A DNA stretch of 42,407 nt from Streptomyces sp. CNQ085 (lineage in GTDB: Bacteria; Actinomycetota; Actinomycetes; Streptomycetales; Streptomycetaceae). This document shows, piece by piece, positions 11,721-22,112 of this stretch (positions within the stretch are counted from its first letter, which is position 1; each line of letters opens with the position of its first letter). A model generated the notes under the pieces. The model saw only the letters and a list, made by a program, of their open reading frames with translations, was not told the DNA's origin and searched no databases. A program made the translations under genes and the position numbers. Location: the NCBI RefSeq assembly GCF_022614595.1, contig NZ_JAJFAU010000023.1, forward strand, positions 1 to 42,407, read 5' to 3'.

Positions 11721-13250
11721 ATGACCCAGACCGACCTTCCCGCAGCCTTCGGTTTTCTGGCCTCCGCCCACACCGGCGGAGGCCCGATCCCCACGGCGGT
11801 GTTCGCCACGCGCGGCCGGCACACCCGGTTGTCCGAGCGGTTGCGCGCGCAGACCGTGGACGCCGTTCTGGTCCATCCCGACGCCGGTCCGCGCGGGGCG
11901 CACGCTTCCGACGGGGACATCCTGGTGCTGTTCGCCGGGGAGATCTACAACCGTGACGAGATCGACGGGACTCTGAGCTCCTCCTCGAACGCCTCGGAGG
12001 TCTCGGACGCCGAGCTGGTCTCCGCCCTGTTCGAGAAGTACGGTCCCCACGCGTTCCGGATGATCAACGGCCGGTACGCCGCGCTGCTCGTCGCGGGCAC
12101 CCGCGTGCTGGCGGCCACGGACCACGCGGGATCGGTCCCGCTGTACGTACGCCCCGAACCGGGGCACGTGCTGGCCGCCACCGAGGTGAAGGTGCTGGCT
12201 TCGGCCGGTGCGGCGGTCCGCGGTGCCCCGGTCCCGGGGGCGCGCCGCATCCGGGGGCTTCCGGGGCTCCACCAGGTTCCCGCCGGGGCGGTGTTCGACA
12301 TCCGTGCGGACACCGGTGAGGTGACGGTGCACCGGACCTGGACACCCCCGGTGCACCGGCTCCTGGCCGAGGAGGGCGAGGCCGTCAACAGTGTCCGCGC
12401 GGCGCTGGAGAAGGCCGTGGTCCGGCGCCTCCGCGGCGGCAGGCCGCTGGTGGTCCTGTCGGGAGGAATCGATTCCTCCGCCGTGGCCGCGCTGTCCGCC
12501 GGCGCGGCCACGGCGGGGATCGACACCCTGTCGATGGGGACGGACGTCTCGGACGAGTTCCCCCAGGCCCGGGTGGTCGCGGAGCATCTGGGCTCACGGC
12601 ACCGGGAGATCACCGTCGGCTCCGGGGACCTGCTGGCCCTGCTTCCGCACACCGTTCACGCCGCCGAGTCCCTGGACCCGGAGGTCATCGAGTACCTTCT
12701 GCCGCTGACCGCGCTGTACCGCCGGATCCACGGATCACCGCGGAGAGTGCTCACCGGGTACGGAGCCGACATCCCTCTGGGCGGCATGCACCGGGAGGAC
12801 CGGCTGCCGGACCTGGACACCGCGGTGGCGGTCGACATGGACACCTTCGACGGGCTCAACGAGATGAGCCCGGTGCTGTCGGCGACGGCCGGCCACTGGT
12901 CCACCCATCCTTACTGGGACCGCGAGGTACTGGAGTTGCTGACCGTGCTGGAGGCCGGTCTGAAACGCAGGTACGGGCGGGACAAGTGGGTGCTGCGCAC
13001 CGCCATGTCCGACCTGTTGCCCGCCGAGACCGTCAACCGTCCCAAGCTCGGTGTGCACGAGGGCTCCGGGACGACCACGTCCTTCTCCCTGCTGGTCCGC
13101 CGGGCGGGCGCGGCTGAGGACGAGGTCGCGGCCGTCAAGGCGCGGGTCGTCCAGCGGTTGTTCGACCTGACCGTGGTGGGCCGTGTGCACCCGGACGATG
13201 TCGAGGTCGAGCAGATCATCGGGAAGATTCTGGCCGAGGGCGGACGATGA
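11721..13250 (+). CDS. bls: Beta-lactam synthetase
   Basis: A 509-residue homologue of asparagine synthetase class B that adenylates N2-carboxyethylarginine and closes the beta-lactam ring, giving deoxyguanidinoproclavaminate. The N-terminal glutaminase-like domain has no catalytic Cys2, as expected for BLS. The PP-loop SGGIDSS is at 247-253. The residues that distinguish BLS from asparagine synthetase are present with a shift of one: Tyr347 (TGYGADIP), Glu381 (NEMSPVLS) and Lys442 (RPKLGVHEGSG), matching Tyr348, Glu382 and Lys443 of the S. clavuligerus enzyme. It starts one base after ceaS and its stop overlaps the next gene as ATGA. Catalytically intact by inspection. Confidence 0.97.
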   Translation: MTQTDLPAAFGFLASAHTGGGPIPTAVFATRGRHTRLSERLRAQTVDAVLVHPDAGPRGAHASDGDILVLFAGEIYNRDEIDGTLSSSSNASEVSDAELVSALFEKYGPHAFRMINGRYAALLVAGTRVLAATDHAGSVPLYVRPEPGHVLAATEVKVLASAGAAVRGAPVPGARRIRGLPGLHQVPAGAVFDIRADTGEVTVHRTWTPPVHRLLAEEGEAVNSVRAALEKAVVRRLRGGRPLVVLSGGIDSSAVAALSAGAATAGIDTLSMGTDVSDEFPQARVVAEHLGSRHREITVGSGDLLALLPHTVHAAESLDPEVIEYLLPLTALYRRIHGSPRRVLTGYGADIPLGGMHREDRLPDLDTAVAVDMDTFDGLNEMSPVLSATAGHWSTHPYWDREVLELLTVLEAGLKRRYGRDKWVLRTAMSDLLPAETVNRPKLGVHEGSGTTTSFSLLVRRAGAAEDEVAAVKARVVQRLFDLTVVGRVHPDDVEVEQIIGKILAEGGR

Positions 13251-14526
13251 CCACATACGAGCGGTTCCGGGGCAAGCGGCTCGCCGTCGTCGAGTCGATG
13301 CTGCACGACGCCTTCTACTCCGGCATCCACCGCGCACGGGACTTCGGCTGCGAGGTGTGGCTGCTGGTACAGGGAGAGGAGTGGTACACCGGGGGCACGC
13401 GGCCGTTGGCCGAGCATCCGCTGGGCCGGGTCGACCGCGTGCTGCACGTCGACACGCACGACTGGCGTGCCGTGACCGATGCCCTCACCGACGAGGAGGG
13501 CAAGCCCCTGGTGGACGGGGTGCTGTCGTTCTCCGACTACCACACGGAGGTGACCGCCCGCGCGGCCGAGGCCCTGGGGCTGCCCTCCCAGGGGCTGGAG
13601 GCGGTGCGCGCGGCCAACCACAAGCACCTGCTGCGGGCCGCACTGGACGGGGACCCGGCCAATGTGCGGTGGCGGCTGGTGACCCGCGCCGGGGAACTGG
13701 ACGAGGCGATGGCCCATGTCGGGTTGCCCCTGATCGCGAAACCCCCCTCCGAGGCCATCTCCTACGGGGTCCGCAAGTGCGCGACCCGCGAGGAGGCGGT
13801 CGAGGCGTGGCGGGAGCTGTCGGGCATCCGGCAGTCCCTGCGGGGGCAGCCGCGCCCCGGGCACGTGCTCCTGGAGGAGTACGTGCGGGGCACCGAGATC
13901 AGTGTCGAGTCGATGACCGTGGGCGGAGTCACCCACTTCTTCGGCGCCACGTCCAAGTACCTGCACGGACGGACCATGCTGGAGGAGGCCCACTCCTTTC
14001 CGCTCGCCCTCGAAACCGGTGTCTGGGACGGGATCCGGTCCTGCGTGGACCGGGCCCTGCGGGCGATCTCCTACCGGCAGGGCCCGGCCCACACCGAAGT
14101 GATGATCACCGAGGACGGGCCGCGCGTCATCGAGGTGAACCCGCGTCTGCCGGCCCACATGATCTCCACGATGGTCACCGACGTCTGCGGGACCAACCCC
14201 CACCTGGACGCGAAGCTGCTCGCCCTCGGTCTGGAGTGCGTGCCCAAGGGCGCTCCCGGCCGGGGTGTGGCGGGGGGCGCCGCCGTGGTGGTGCTCTTTC
14301 CCGACGAGAGCGGCGAGTTCACCCGTATCGACGGCCTGGACGAGGCCGAACGGCTCGGTGCTTCGGTCCGCCTCCACCACGAGCCGGGCGATCTGGTCGC
14401 CGAGAGGCTGGACAACTCGGCCTCCGTGGGCTTCGTCTACGCGCACGGCCGCACCGCCGAGGACGCACTGGCCAGGGCCCGGCACGCGGCAGGACGCATC
14501 CGCATCCACACCCGGAGGGCTGCACC

Positions 14527-14530
<4 letters not shown>
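13247..14530 (+). CDS. ATP-grasp carboxylate-amine ligase inserted between bls and pah
   Basis: A 427-residue ATP-grasp protein of the carbamoyl-phosphate-synthase/L-amino-acid-ligase type. A pre-ATP-grasp domain (about 1-110) is followed by the ATP-binding lysine region LPLIAKPPSEAISYGVRK (about 163-180), EEYVRGTEISVES, and the metal-binding IEVNPRLPAHMI (about 292-303). Such enzymes form an amide bond via an acyl phosphate. It starts by ATGA overlap with bls and ends by GTGA overlap with pah, so it is locked into the core operon. The classic clavulanic acid order I know is ceaS-bls-pah-cas with nothing between bls and pah. The known cluster does contain an ATP-grasp N-glycyl-clavaminate synthetase (orf17/gcaS), but elsewhere. 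Likely role: aminoacylation of clavaminic acid or of an intermediate (inference). Substrate unknown. Confidence 0.85.
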
Positions 14531-16462
<1,932 letters not shown>

Positions 16463-16634
16463 GTCCGCCGTGAGGACGTCCCGTCCGCTGCGGGCCGGGC
16501 CTGCGGCGGACGGGACCACCGGCATCGCCCCGGTTCGCGTCGCGGCGAAACACCACCGCACGCGGCCGGAAGCCTGTGATTCTCGGATCTCCCGTCCTGA
16601 AGGGACGCCAAGGGGCCGAGCGGAGGGGCGGGGG

Positions 16635-16669
16635 GCATGACGCACCGGGCACCGCCCGGTGCGTCATGC
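16635..16669. terminator. Perfect 16-bp bidirectional terminator hairpin
   Basis: Arms 16635-16650 and 16654-16669 are perfect complements around a 3-nt loop (ACC). It lies between the convergent ends of cas (+) and the SARP gene (-), so it can stop both. There is no U-run on either side. The right arm runs directly into a 17-bp tandem repeat. The remaining 16463-16634 shows no gene. Confidence 0.8.
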
Positions 16670-16732
16670 CCTCACGACCGCCATGCCCTCACGACCGCCA
16701 TGCCCTCACGACCGCCATGCCCTCACGACCGG
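16665..16732. repeat. Four tandem copies of a 17-bp repeat
   Basis: The unit CATGCCCTCACGACCGC occurs four times head to tail; only the last base of the fourth copy differs. The first five bases belong to the right arm of the terminator hairpin. The unit is not palindromic and has no spacers, so it is not a CRISPR. It looks like recent replication slippage and could vary in number between strains. Confidence 0.9.
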
Positions 16733-16773
16733 CTCCGGGGCCGTGAACGGACGGCCGGGGAACGGGAACCCGC

Positions 16774-17619
16774 TCAGGAACGGGGTGCGGACAACGCCGT
16801 GTGCGGGGGCGGCTGGTTCGTCGCCGGCCGGGGTGCCAGCCTGCTGTCCTGGCGGAGGATCGCCTGGGCCAGGGTGCGCAGTCCGGGCCCCGGGTCGATG
16901 CCGAGCTCCTCGGCGAGGGCCTGCCGCACGTCGTGGAAGACCTTCAGGGCGTCCGCCTGACGGCCCGAGCGGTAGAGCGCGAGCATGAGATCGGCGTGGA
17001 GACTCTCCCGCATGGGGTAGTGGTCGACGAGTTCGAGCAGGTCGGGGATGACCTCCTCGTGCCGCCCGAGCTGTAGTTCGAGGGAAGCCCGGTACTGCAG
17101 CGCGACGGCGTGTTCCTCCTCGAGCCGGGCGGCCCAGCCACGCAGACCCCGATGTGTGATGTCCACGAGGGCGGGGCCGCGCCACAGCTCGTGGGCCGAT
17201 CGCACGAGCCGCACCGCCTCGTCGAGCCGGCCTCGTCGCTGCATGGCGCGGGCGTCCGCGATCTTCGTGCGGTAACTCGTCACGTCGACCGAACACAGCT
17301 CACTGTTCAGCCGGTATCCGGTGGCACACGACTGAACCGCCTCCGCCGGGCCTCCGGCGTTGACGAGGGCCGTCCGGAGCATCCAGATGCCGGTCTGCAC
17401 CTGGCCCATCGCGGTTCGGGGAGGCTTGTCGTACCAAACGGCTTCGATCAGGTGGTCGGTGGCGACGATGCGCCCCGGCTGAAGCGCCAGAGTGGCTAAG
17501 ATCCCCCGCTGACGGTGGCCCGGCACGGTCACGGGTTTCGGACCGACTCCGACCTCGAGCGGGCCCAACACAGCGATGCGGACGGGTCGAGATGTGTCAT
17601 CTCTGTCATCTGTGAACAT
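16774..17619 (-). CDS. SARP-family pathway activator with a TTA codon
   Basis: A 281-residue Streptomyces antibiotic regulatory protein. An OmpR-type winged-helix domain (about residues 15-100, with VRIAVLGPLEVGVG and QVQTGIWMLRTAL) is followed by a bacterial transcriptional activation domain (about 105-265, with DHYPMRESLHADLMLALYRSGRQADALKVFHDVR and ELGIDPGP). SARPs bind direct heptamer repeats near -35 boxes and recruit RNA polymerase. The ATG at 17619 is preceded by AAGGA at 7 nt; a GTG at 17634 adds five residues. CcaR, the SARP controlling clavulanic acid, lies in the neighbouring cephamycin cluster in S. clavuligerus; here a SARP sits inside the clavam cluster. No claR-like LysR gene is seen. 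It converges on cas. Confidence 0.9.
   Translation of the reverse strand: MFTDDRDDTSRPVRIAVLGPLEVGVGPKPVTVPGHRQRGILATLALQPGRIVATDHLIEAVWYDKPPRTAMGQVQTGIWMLRTALVNAGGPAEAVQSCATGYRLNSELCSVDVTSYRTKIADARAMQRRGRLDEAVRLVRSAHELWRGPALVDITHRGLRGWAARLEEEHAVALQYRASLELQLGRHEEVIPDLLELVDHYPMRESLHADLMLALYRSGRQADALKVFHDVRQALAEELGIDPGPGLRTLAQAILRQDSRLAPRPATNQPPPHTALSAPRS
17497..17499 (-). promoter_or_regulatory. In-frame TTA codon in the SARP gene (bldA-dependence)
   Basis: The Leu of RGILATLALQ is coded TTA, in frame with the SARP start. In Streptomyces the only tRNA for UUA is the bldA product, so translation of this activator should be delayed until differentiation. I saw no TTA codon in the other cluster genes by eye. 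ccaR is also a TTA-containing SARP gene. Confidence 0.85.
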
Positions 17620-18310
17620 CCTGGGATCCTTCACGTGGTGACGCGCGTCGACTTTTGGTCGGACTGTGCGTCAGAAGTAGACGGAAGGCGTAAGGGTTGT
17701 GTCAATGGAGGCCTCAGCCTGCGGGTTGATTGGCTGGTTTCACTCAGAACTTCACGTTCGCCCCCGCGGCACCGGATGGCGGACACCGCTCACACAGGAG
17801 CGGACGCCCGGCACGGGACGCGGCGTTCGCCGGCCGGCGTCGCGGAGCCGGCGGGCGACCGCGCGGAGCGACACGCATGGAGCGCGGATACGGTTCGCGT
17901 CCGGAAACGGCCACGGAAGACACCCCGAGTCCCCCACCGCGGGCCGCGCGCCGGCGCCGGACGGACCGCGGCAGCCCTCTCTCCCCGAGGACGGCCGGAG
18001 CGAAGGCCAGTACTTTTTCGGACATTCGACGGCCCGAGTCGCAACCAAAGGTGCGCTTCCCGCGCACCACCCCGGCACATACACCGCACCCCACGCCGAT
18101 TCCTGTTCGAACCCCGGGCTTCGAATCGGGTCGCGAGCGCGTCTCTTCGCCCGTGGACCAGCGAGAAAACCGGGCCGCGTGGATGTATTTCATGTTTTAT
18201 GAGGAGGTGGTGTGTCTCTCTCACCCTGCGACGCGTATGACCGGAAACCACAGCCTCCCACCGCACTCTGTGTACCTTCTCGGTTTCAGGTTGTCATCAA
18301 GGGAGGGTGT
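17620..18310. promoter_or_regulatory. 690-bp divergent intergenic region (SARP and MBL promoters)
   Basis: This holds the upstream regions of the leftward SARP and the rightward metallo-beta-lactamase-fold gene. No frame has coding-like composition. An AT-rich patch at 18181-18200 followed by GAGGAGGTG (18201-18209) looks like a promoter end plus a strong ribosome site. It could serve a longer form of the MBL gene (GTG 18212) or a 13-codon frame at 18199. The rest shows nothing I can name. Confidence 0.5.
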
Positions 18311-19330
18311 GTGCAGCGGCGACGGCGGATGCTCCTCGGGAGCGCGGTGGCGATCGGCTCGTCGGGGCTGATGGGGCGAAGCGAGCCGAAACACGTCGGC
18401 GCCCGCGCCCGGCGCCCCTCCCTGGAGGGGCTGTTCCTCCAGTGGCTCGGGGTGGCCGGCTGGGAACTCGGTTTCGGGGACATCAGGTTGCTCTTCGACC
18501 CCTACCTGAGCCGTATGCCCTTCCAGGCGTCCGACGGGTCCCTCGACCCGTCGCTCCCCCTGCGGCGGGACCCGAGGACCGTCGCGGCCGTGGCGGATCG
18601 TAACCTATCGGGTCCTCCGGCCCTGATCCTGGTCAGCCACGGACACTTCGACCACCTGGCGGACGTGCCGCAGCTGCTGGCCCACCGGGGGTGGGACGGG
18701 CACCGGATCCGCACCCTGTGTGACGAGACGTCCCACCACCTGCTCGCCGCCATGGGCACCCCGGACCGCAGGCTGGCCGATGTGATCCGGGTCCGGGGCG
18801 GGGAGTACCTGAGGTTTCCAGGCTTCACCGTCGAGGTGCTGCGCAGTCTGCACAGCCAGTCCGGCGACCACGGCTACTTCGCGCCCGGAACGCACACCGG
18901 CCCGCCCCGGACACCGCGGACGATCGGGGATCTGGTCGAGGGCCTGACCCTGGCCTACGTGGTGTCCTTCGACGACGGGCCGTCGGTCTACCTCTCCGGC
19001 ACCAGCAACCTCGCCGAACGGGAACTCACCGGCCTGCGACCGGACGTCGCCATCGTGGGCATGACCTCGCACAGCGCCGTCCACCGGTACCTGGACCGGC
19101 TGCAGAACGCGCTGGGCGAACCGGCGGTACTGTTGCCGAGCCACCACGACGACATGGTCTCCCCGCTCCTCGGGGCGGGCGCCGCGCAGCGGACGGGTGA
19201 AAGCACCGGCCGTTCGGCGGCCGCCGTCACACTGGAGAACGCGGCAGCGGCGCGCGGGGCGCGGGGGACGAGGGTCGTCGACCCCGCCCCGCTGCGTCCC
19301 TTCGACCTGGCCGCCCCGGCCGGGGGCTGA
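18311..19330 (+). CDS. Tat-exported metallo-beta-lactamase-fold hydrolase
   Basis: A 339-residue protein starting at GTG 18311 after GGGAGGG. The N-terminus (VQRRRRMLLGSAVAIGSSG) is a twin-arginine-like export signal. The MBL zinc motif HGHFDH is clear (His110, His112, Asp114, His115), with further candidate ligands His181 (LHSQSGDHG) and His278/His279 (PSHHDD). The usual bridging Asp (as in xGDT) is missing; the strand reads YLSGTSNLAEREL. So it is a UlaG-like variant that may bind one metal or use other ligands. Placed in a beta-lactam cluster and exported, it could hydrolyse a clavam or process its side chain outside the cell, or protect the producer (inference). The longer start at 18212 would add 33 residues ahead of the arginines. 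Confidence 0.8.
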   Translation: MQRRRRMLLGSAVAIGSSGLMGRSEPKHVGARARRPSLEGLFLQWLGVAGWELGFGDIRLLFDPYLSRMPFQASDGSLDPSLPLRRDPRTVAAVADRNLSGPPALILVSHGHFDHLADVPQLLAHRGWDGHRIRTLCDETSHHLLAAMGTPDRRLADVIRVRGGEYLRFPGFTVEVLRSLHSQSGDHGYFAPGTHTGPPRTPRTIGDLVEGLTLAYVVSFDDGPSVYLSGTSNLAERELTGLRPDVAIVGMTSHSAVHRYLDRLQNALGEPAVLLPSHHDDMVSPLLGAGAAQRTGESTGRSAAAVTLENAAAARGARGTRVVDPAPLRPFDLAAPAGG

Positions 19331-19334
19331 CGGA

Positions 19335-19352
19335 CGGGCCGCGCCCGGCCCG
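19335..19352 (+). terminator. Short GC hairpin just after the MBL gene
   Basis: A 7-bp perfect stem (19335-19341 with 19346-19352) and 4-nt loop begin four bases after the stop. The rest of the 370-bp gap to the MFS gene shows no gene. It holds two direct copies of a 14-bp sequence, TCGCTTCGCCGGGC (19437-19450 and 19512-19525, 75 bp apart), and presumably the MFS promoter. Confidence 0.45.
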
Positions 19353-19700
19353 CTGTGACCGGCGGGCCCCGCGAGGAGCCGGCGGATTCACCCGCCCCCG
19401 CCGGGCACACCACCGGATTGGTCCCCTCCCCTTCCGTCGCTTCGCCGGGCGACAGTGCCCCGGACACGGAGGTGCTCGCGGGCAGGCTCTTGCCGAACTC
19501 TCCGTCGGCTCTCGCTTCGCCGGGCTCACGGCGCCGCACGACACTCGCTCCAGGGCGATGACCTGCGTGAACGCTGGGAACAGCTCAGCGCACCGCCTCG
19601 CGGGAACGTTGCGGGGCAGGCGCGGGACGCATAACTTCTGCACGTCCCGACGCCTCCCCCTCCGCGGTGCCCGACCCCCACACGACTTCACGGCGGTGCC

Positions 19701-21005
19701 ATGCAGTTCAGCAAGTTCCGCAGCGGTGTGCCCCGAACGGCCCGGCCGCCCGGGCGGTTCCCGGGTCTCCGTCAGCTGCTGTTCGCACACTCGCTGAGCC
19801 AGGCCGGATTCGTGGTGCTGAACCTCGCGATGCCACTGCTCGCGGCGACCAGCCTGCGGGCCACGCCCTTTCAGGTGAGTCTGGTGTCCGCCTCGCAGAC
19901 GGTCGCCTTCCTCCTGATCGGACTGCCCGTCGGCGTCTGGGTCGACCGGATGCGCAAGCGTCCGACCATGATCGTGGCCGACCTCGTCCGGGCCGCGGTG
20001 CTCACCGCGGTGCCCGTCCTGTGGATGCTGGACGCGCTCACCGTCACCCATGTGTGCGCGGTCGCGTTCGTGGTGGGCCTCGCCACCGTCTTCTTCGATG
20101 TCGCGGATCAGAGCTACCTTCCCCATCTGGTCGGCTCCAAGGGGCTGGTGACGGCCAACTCGCGCCTGGTCGTCGTGGACCAGACGGCCGCGGTGGCCGG
20201 GCCCGGCGTCGCGGGCCTGATCGTGCAGGCCATCACGGCGCCGCTGGCCGTGGTGGTGTCGGCGTTCGCCTATGTGGGCTCGGCCCTCTGCGTGGCACGC
20301 ATCGAGGACCGGCGGCCCGAGGCGGTCGACCGCGGGCCGCGTGAGCCCCTCGGCCGCTCGGTCCTGCGGGGCGTCCGGTATCTGTGGGACCACCCGGTAC
20401 TCCGCTGGCTGGTGGCGTGTTCCACGACCATGACGTTCTGCTGGAGCATGGGCTACGGCATGCTCCTGGTCCTGCTGGCCCAGGACCTGGGAGTGTCCGC
20501 CGTCACCATCGGGCTCCTGTTCACGGCAGGGGGCGTGGGGGGCCTGTGCGCGACCATGCTGGTGCGGCCCATCGTCGAACGGCTCGGCGACGGACGTGCC
20601 GTCGTCCTGAGCGTGACCCTGACCGCCCCGTGCACCCTGCTGGCGGGGCTGGCGGAGTCCGGGGCACGGCTCGCGTTCGTGGTGTGCGCGCAGTTCGCCT
20701 TCGCGGCGGGGCTGGTCGTCTACAACGTCGCACAGGTGAGTTACCGCCAGCGAACGGTGCCCACGAACCTGCTGGGCCGGGTGAACGCGACGGTTCGCTT
20801 CTTCGCCTGGGGGGCACGCCCGCTGGGCATGCTCCTGGGAGGTGTCCTCGCGGAGTTCCACGGCGCCCGGTCCGCCGTCTGGGCGGGAGCCGTCGGGACG
20901 GCCCTCGCCTCCCTCTGGCTCCTCTGCTCCCCGCTGCGCGGCATGCGCGTGCTCGCGCGGCCCTCGTCCGACTCCGACTCCTCCGTCACCAAGGAAGTCC
21001 TGTGA
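19701..21005 (+). CDS. MFS exporter of the clavam cluster
   Basis: A 434-residue major facilitator of the MFS_3/enterobactin-exporter-like type, with about 12 membrane segments. The N-half has GLPVGVWVDRMRKRP (the loop 2-3 signature), and the C-half has QRTVPTNLLGRVNATVRFFAWGARPLGMLLGG, typical of MFS_3. It is followed by an ATP-grasp gene overlapping by GTGA, which suggests that exporter and ligase act on the same compound: conjugate, then export. It could secrete the clavam product and confer self-protection (inference). The start at 19701 has only a weak ribosome site. Confidence 0.88.
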   Translation: MQFSKFRSGVPRTARPPGRFPGLRQLLFAHSLSQAGFVVLNLAMPLLAATSLRATPFQVSLVSASQTVAFLLIGLPVGVWVDRMRKRPTMIVADLVRAAVLTAVPVLWMLDALTVTHVCAVAFVVGLATVFFDVADQSYLPHLVGSKGLVTANSRLVVVDQTAAVAGPGVAGLIVQAITAPLAVVVSAFAYVGSALCVARIEDRRPEAVDRGPREPLGRSVLRGVRYLWDHPVLRWLVACSTTMTFCWSMGYGMLLVLLAQDLGVSAVTIGLLFTAGGVGGLCATMLVRPIVERLGDGRAVVLSVTLTAPCTLLAGLAESGARLAFVVCAQFAFAAGLVVYNVAQVSYRQRTVPTNLLGRVNATVRFFAWGARPLGMLLGGVLAEFHGARSAVWAGAVGTALASLWLLCSPLRGMRVLARPSSDSDSSVTKEVL

Positions 21006-21982
21006 ACGACAACCTCGCCGAACCCTCCGTGCCGCCGAAGCTGGTGTGGATCACCACCCCCGACAACTACGACCCGCACCTGCAGGAGCGGCTGCGGCGC
21101 AAGGGCTCCGAGCGCGTCGACACGCTGCGCGCGGCGGGCTTCGACGTGCGCATCGCCCACTCCTGCGACATCGTCCCGGTCTGGAACGGCTCCCCGCGCC
21201 TGCTGTGGGAGAAGGAGGACCTGCTCGCCGAGTACGCGGGGTTCCTGGTCACCTCCTGGTCCTGGGATCCGGCCATCATCCGGCACATCGAGGCCATCAC
21301 ACGGACCATCAGGGCCTCCGACTGCGTCCTCCTCACCGACGGGACCCGGGATCCCGAAGTCCTCGGCCTCGACAAGCTGGCGATGTACCACCACGCGGCC
21401 GCGCAGGGCGTCCCCGTGCCGCCCACCGTCTCGGTTCCCTTCGGACGCTACGCCCGGCGTGCTCTGGAGGCCGTGCGCACGGAGCTGCCGGCCGGGCCGT
21501 ACGTGGTGAAGCCGCGCTCCATGGCCATGGGTTTCGGAGTGCTCAAGGCCGACACCTCCCAGCACCTCTCCTCCACGATCGACCTGCTGACGCCCGGCGG
21601 GCTGGGCTGCCTGATCCAGCCCCACGTGCCCAACGACGGCGACGTGCGGGTCTACGTGCACGAGGGCAAGGTGATCGCCGCACTGCTGCGCGAGCCGGCC
21701 GGGAAGTCGTACCTGGCCAACGTGAGCCGGGGCGGAAGCGGTTCCGGCTACGAGCCACCGGCCGACGTGGTCGAGTCGAGTGAGCGGCTGGCCCGGAGTC
21801 TGGAATCGGACTACCTGTGCGTGGACTGGCTGCTCACCGGGGACGGCCACGTGTTCAACGAGTGGATGACCGTCTCGGCCGCCTACGAGGACCTGCCCGA
21901 ACCGGACCGGCGGCGTGTCGCGGACGCCCTGGTTCAGTACATACGCGGTCGTCTCGACGAGGGGGCGCGCCGTCCGCTGTGA
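21002..21982 (+). CDS. RimK-like ATP-grasp ligase coupled to the exporter
   Basis: A 326-residue ATP-grasp protein of RimK/GshB type, unlike the one at 13247. Seen in order: an N-terminal domain with WITTPDNYDPH; the ATP lysine in YVVKPRSMAMGFGV; QPHVPNDGDVRVYVHEGKVIAALLR; and the RimK-like LANVSRGGSGSGYEPP loop. The metal-binding block, usually ExN near the end of the fold, reads HVFNEWMTVS, so Asn and Glu seem to have changed order. GTG at 21002 overlaps the MFS stop and has AAGGA upstream. RimK-type enzymes ligate amino acids to free carboxylates. Candidate for N-acylation or aminoacylation of clavaminic acid, analogous to the N-glycyl-clavaminate synthetase of S. clavuligerus. Substrate unknown. 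Confidence 0.82.
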   Translation: MNDNLAEPSVPPKLVWITTPDNYDPHLQERLRRKGSERVDTLRAAGFDVRIAHSCDIVPVWNGSPRLLWEKEDLLAEYAGFLVTSWSWDPAIIRHIEAITRTIRASDCVLLTDGTRDPEVLGLDKLAMYHHAAAQGVPVPPTVSVPFGRYARRALEAVRTELPAGPYVVKPRSMAMGFGVLKADTSQHLSSTIDLLTPGGLGCLIQPHVPNDGDVRVYVHEGKVIAALLREPAGKSYLANVSRGGSGSGYEPPADVVESSERLARSLESDYLCVDWLLTGDGHVFNEWMTVSAAYEDLPEPDRRRVADALVQYIRGRLDEGARRPL

Positions 21983-22047
21983 CGCGCGGAGCGCCGCTCC
22001 CGGCGCTGCTCGGCAGCCGCCCCGGGCCGGGGCGGAAACGGCGGGGG

Positions 22048-22089
22048 CGTCGCCTCCCGCTCGCCTCGGAAGCCGAGCGGAAGGCGACG
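22048..22089. terminator. Bidirectional terminator at the right end of the cluster
   Basis: A 16-bp stem with one mismatch (22048-22063 with 22074-22089) and a 10-nt loop lies between the convergent ends of the RimK-like ligase and the aldo/keto reductase. It is a natural right boundary for the clavam cluster. Confidence 0.7.
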
Positions 22090-22112
22090 GCCCGGGGCAC
22101 AGGTCCGTCACC

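Noticed and set aside
16665..16732. CRISPR array
   Set aside because: Units are 17 bp, directly abutting with no spacers, and no cas-type nuclease genes are near; simple tandem repeat. The gene named cas here is clavaminate synthase.
18199..18240. A 13-codon leader peptide ahead of the MBL gene
   Set aside because: The ribosome-site-like sequence lies inside the frame, not ahead of it, so it more likely serves the longer MBL start at 18212.
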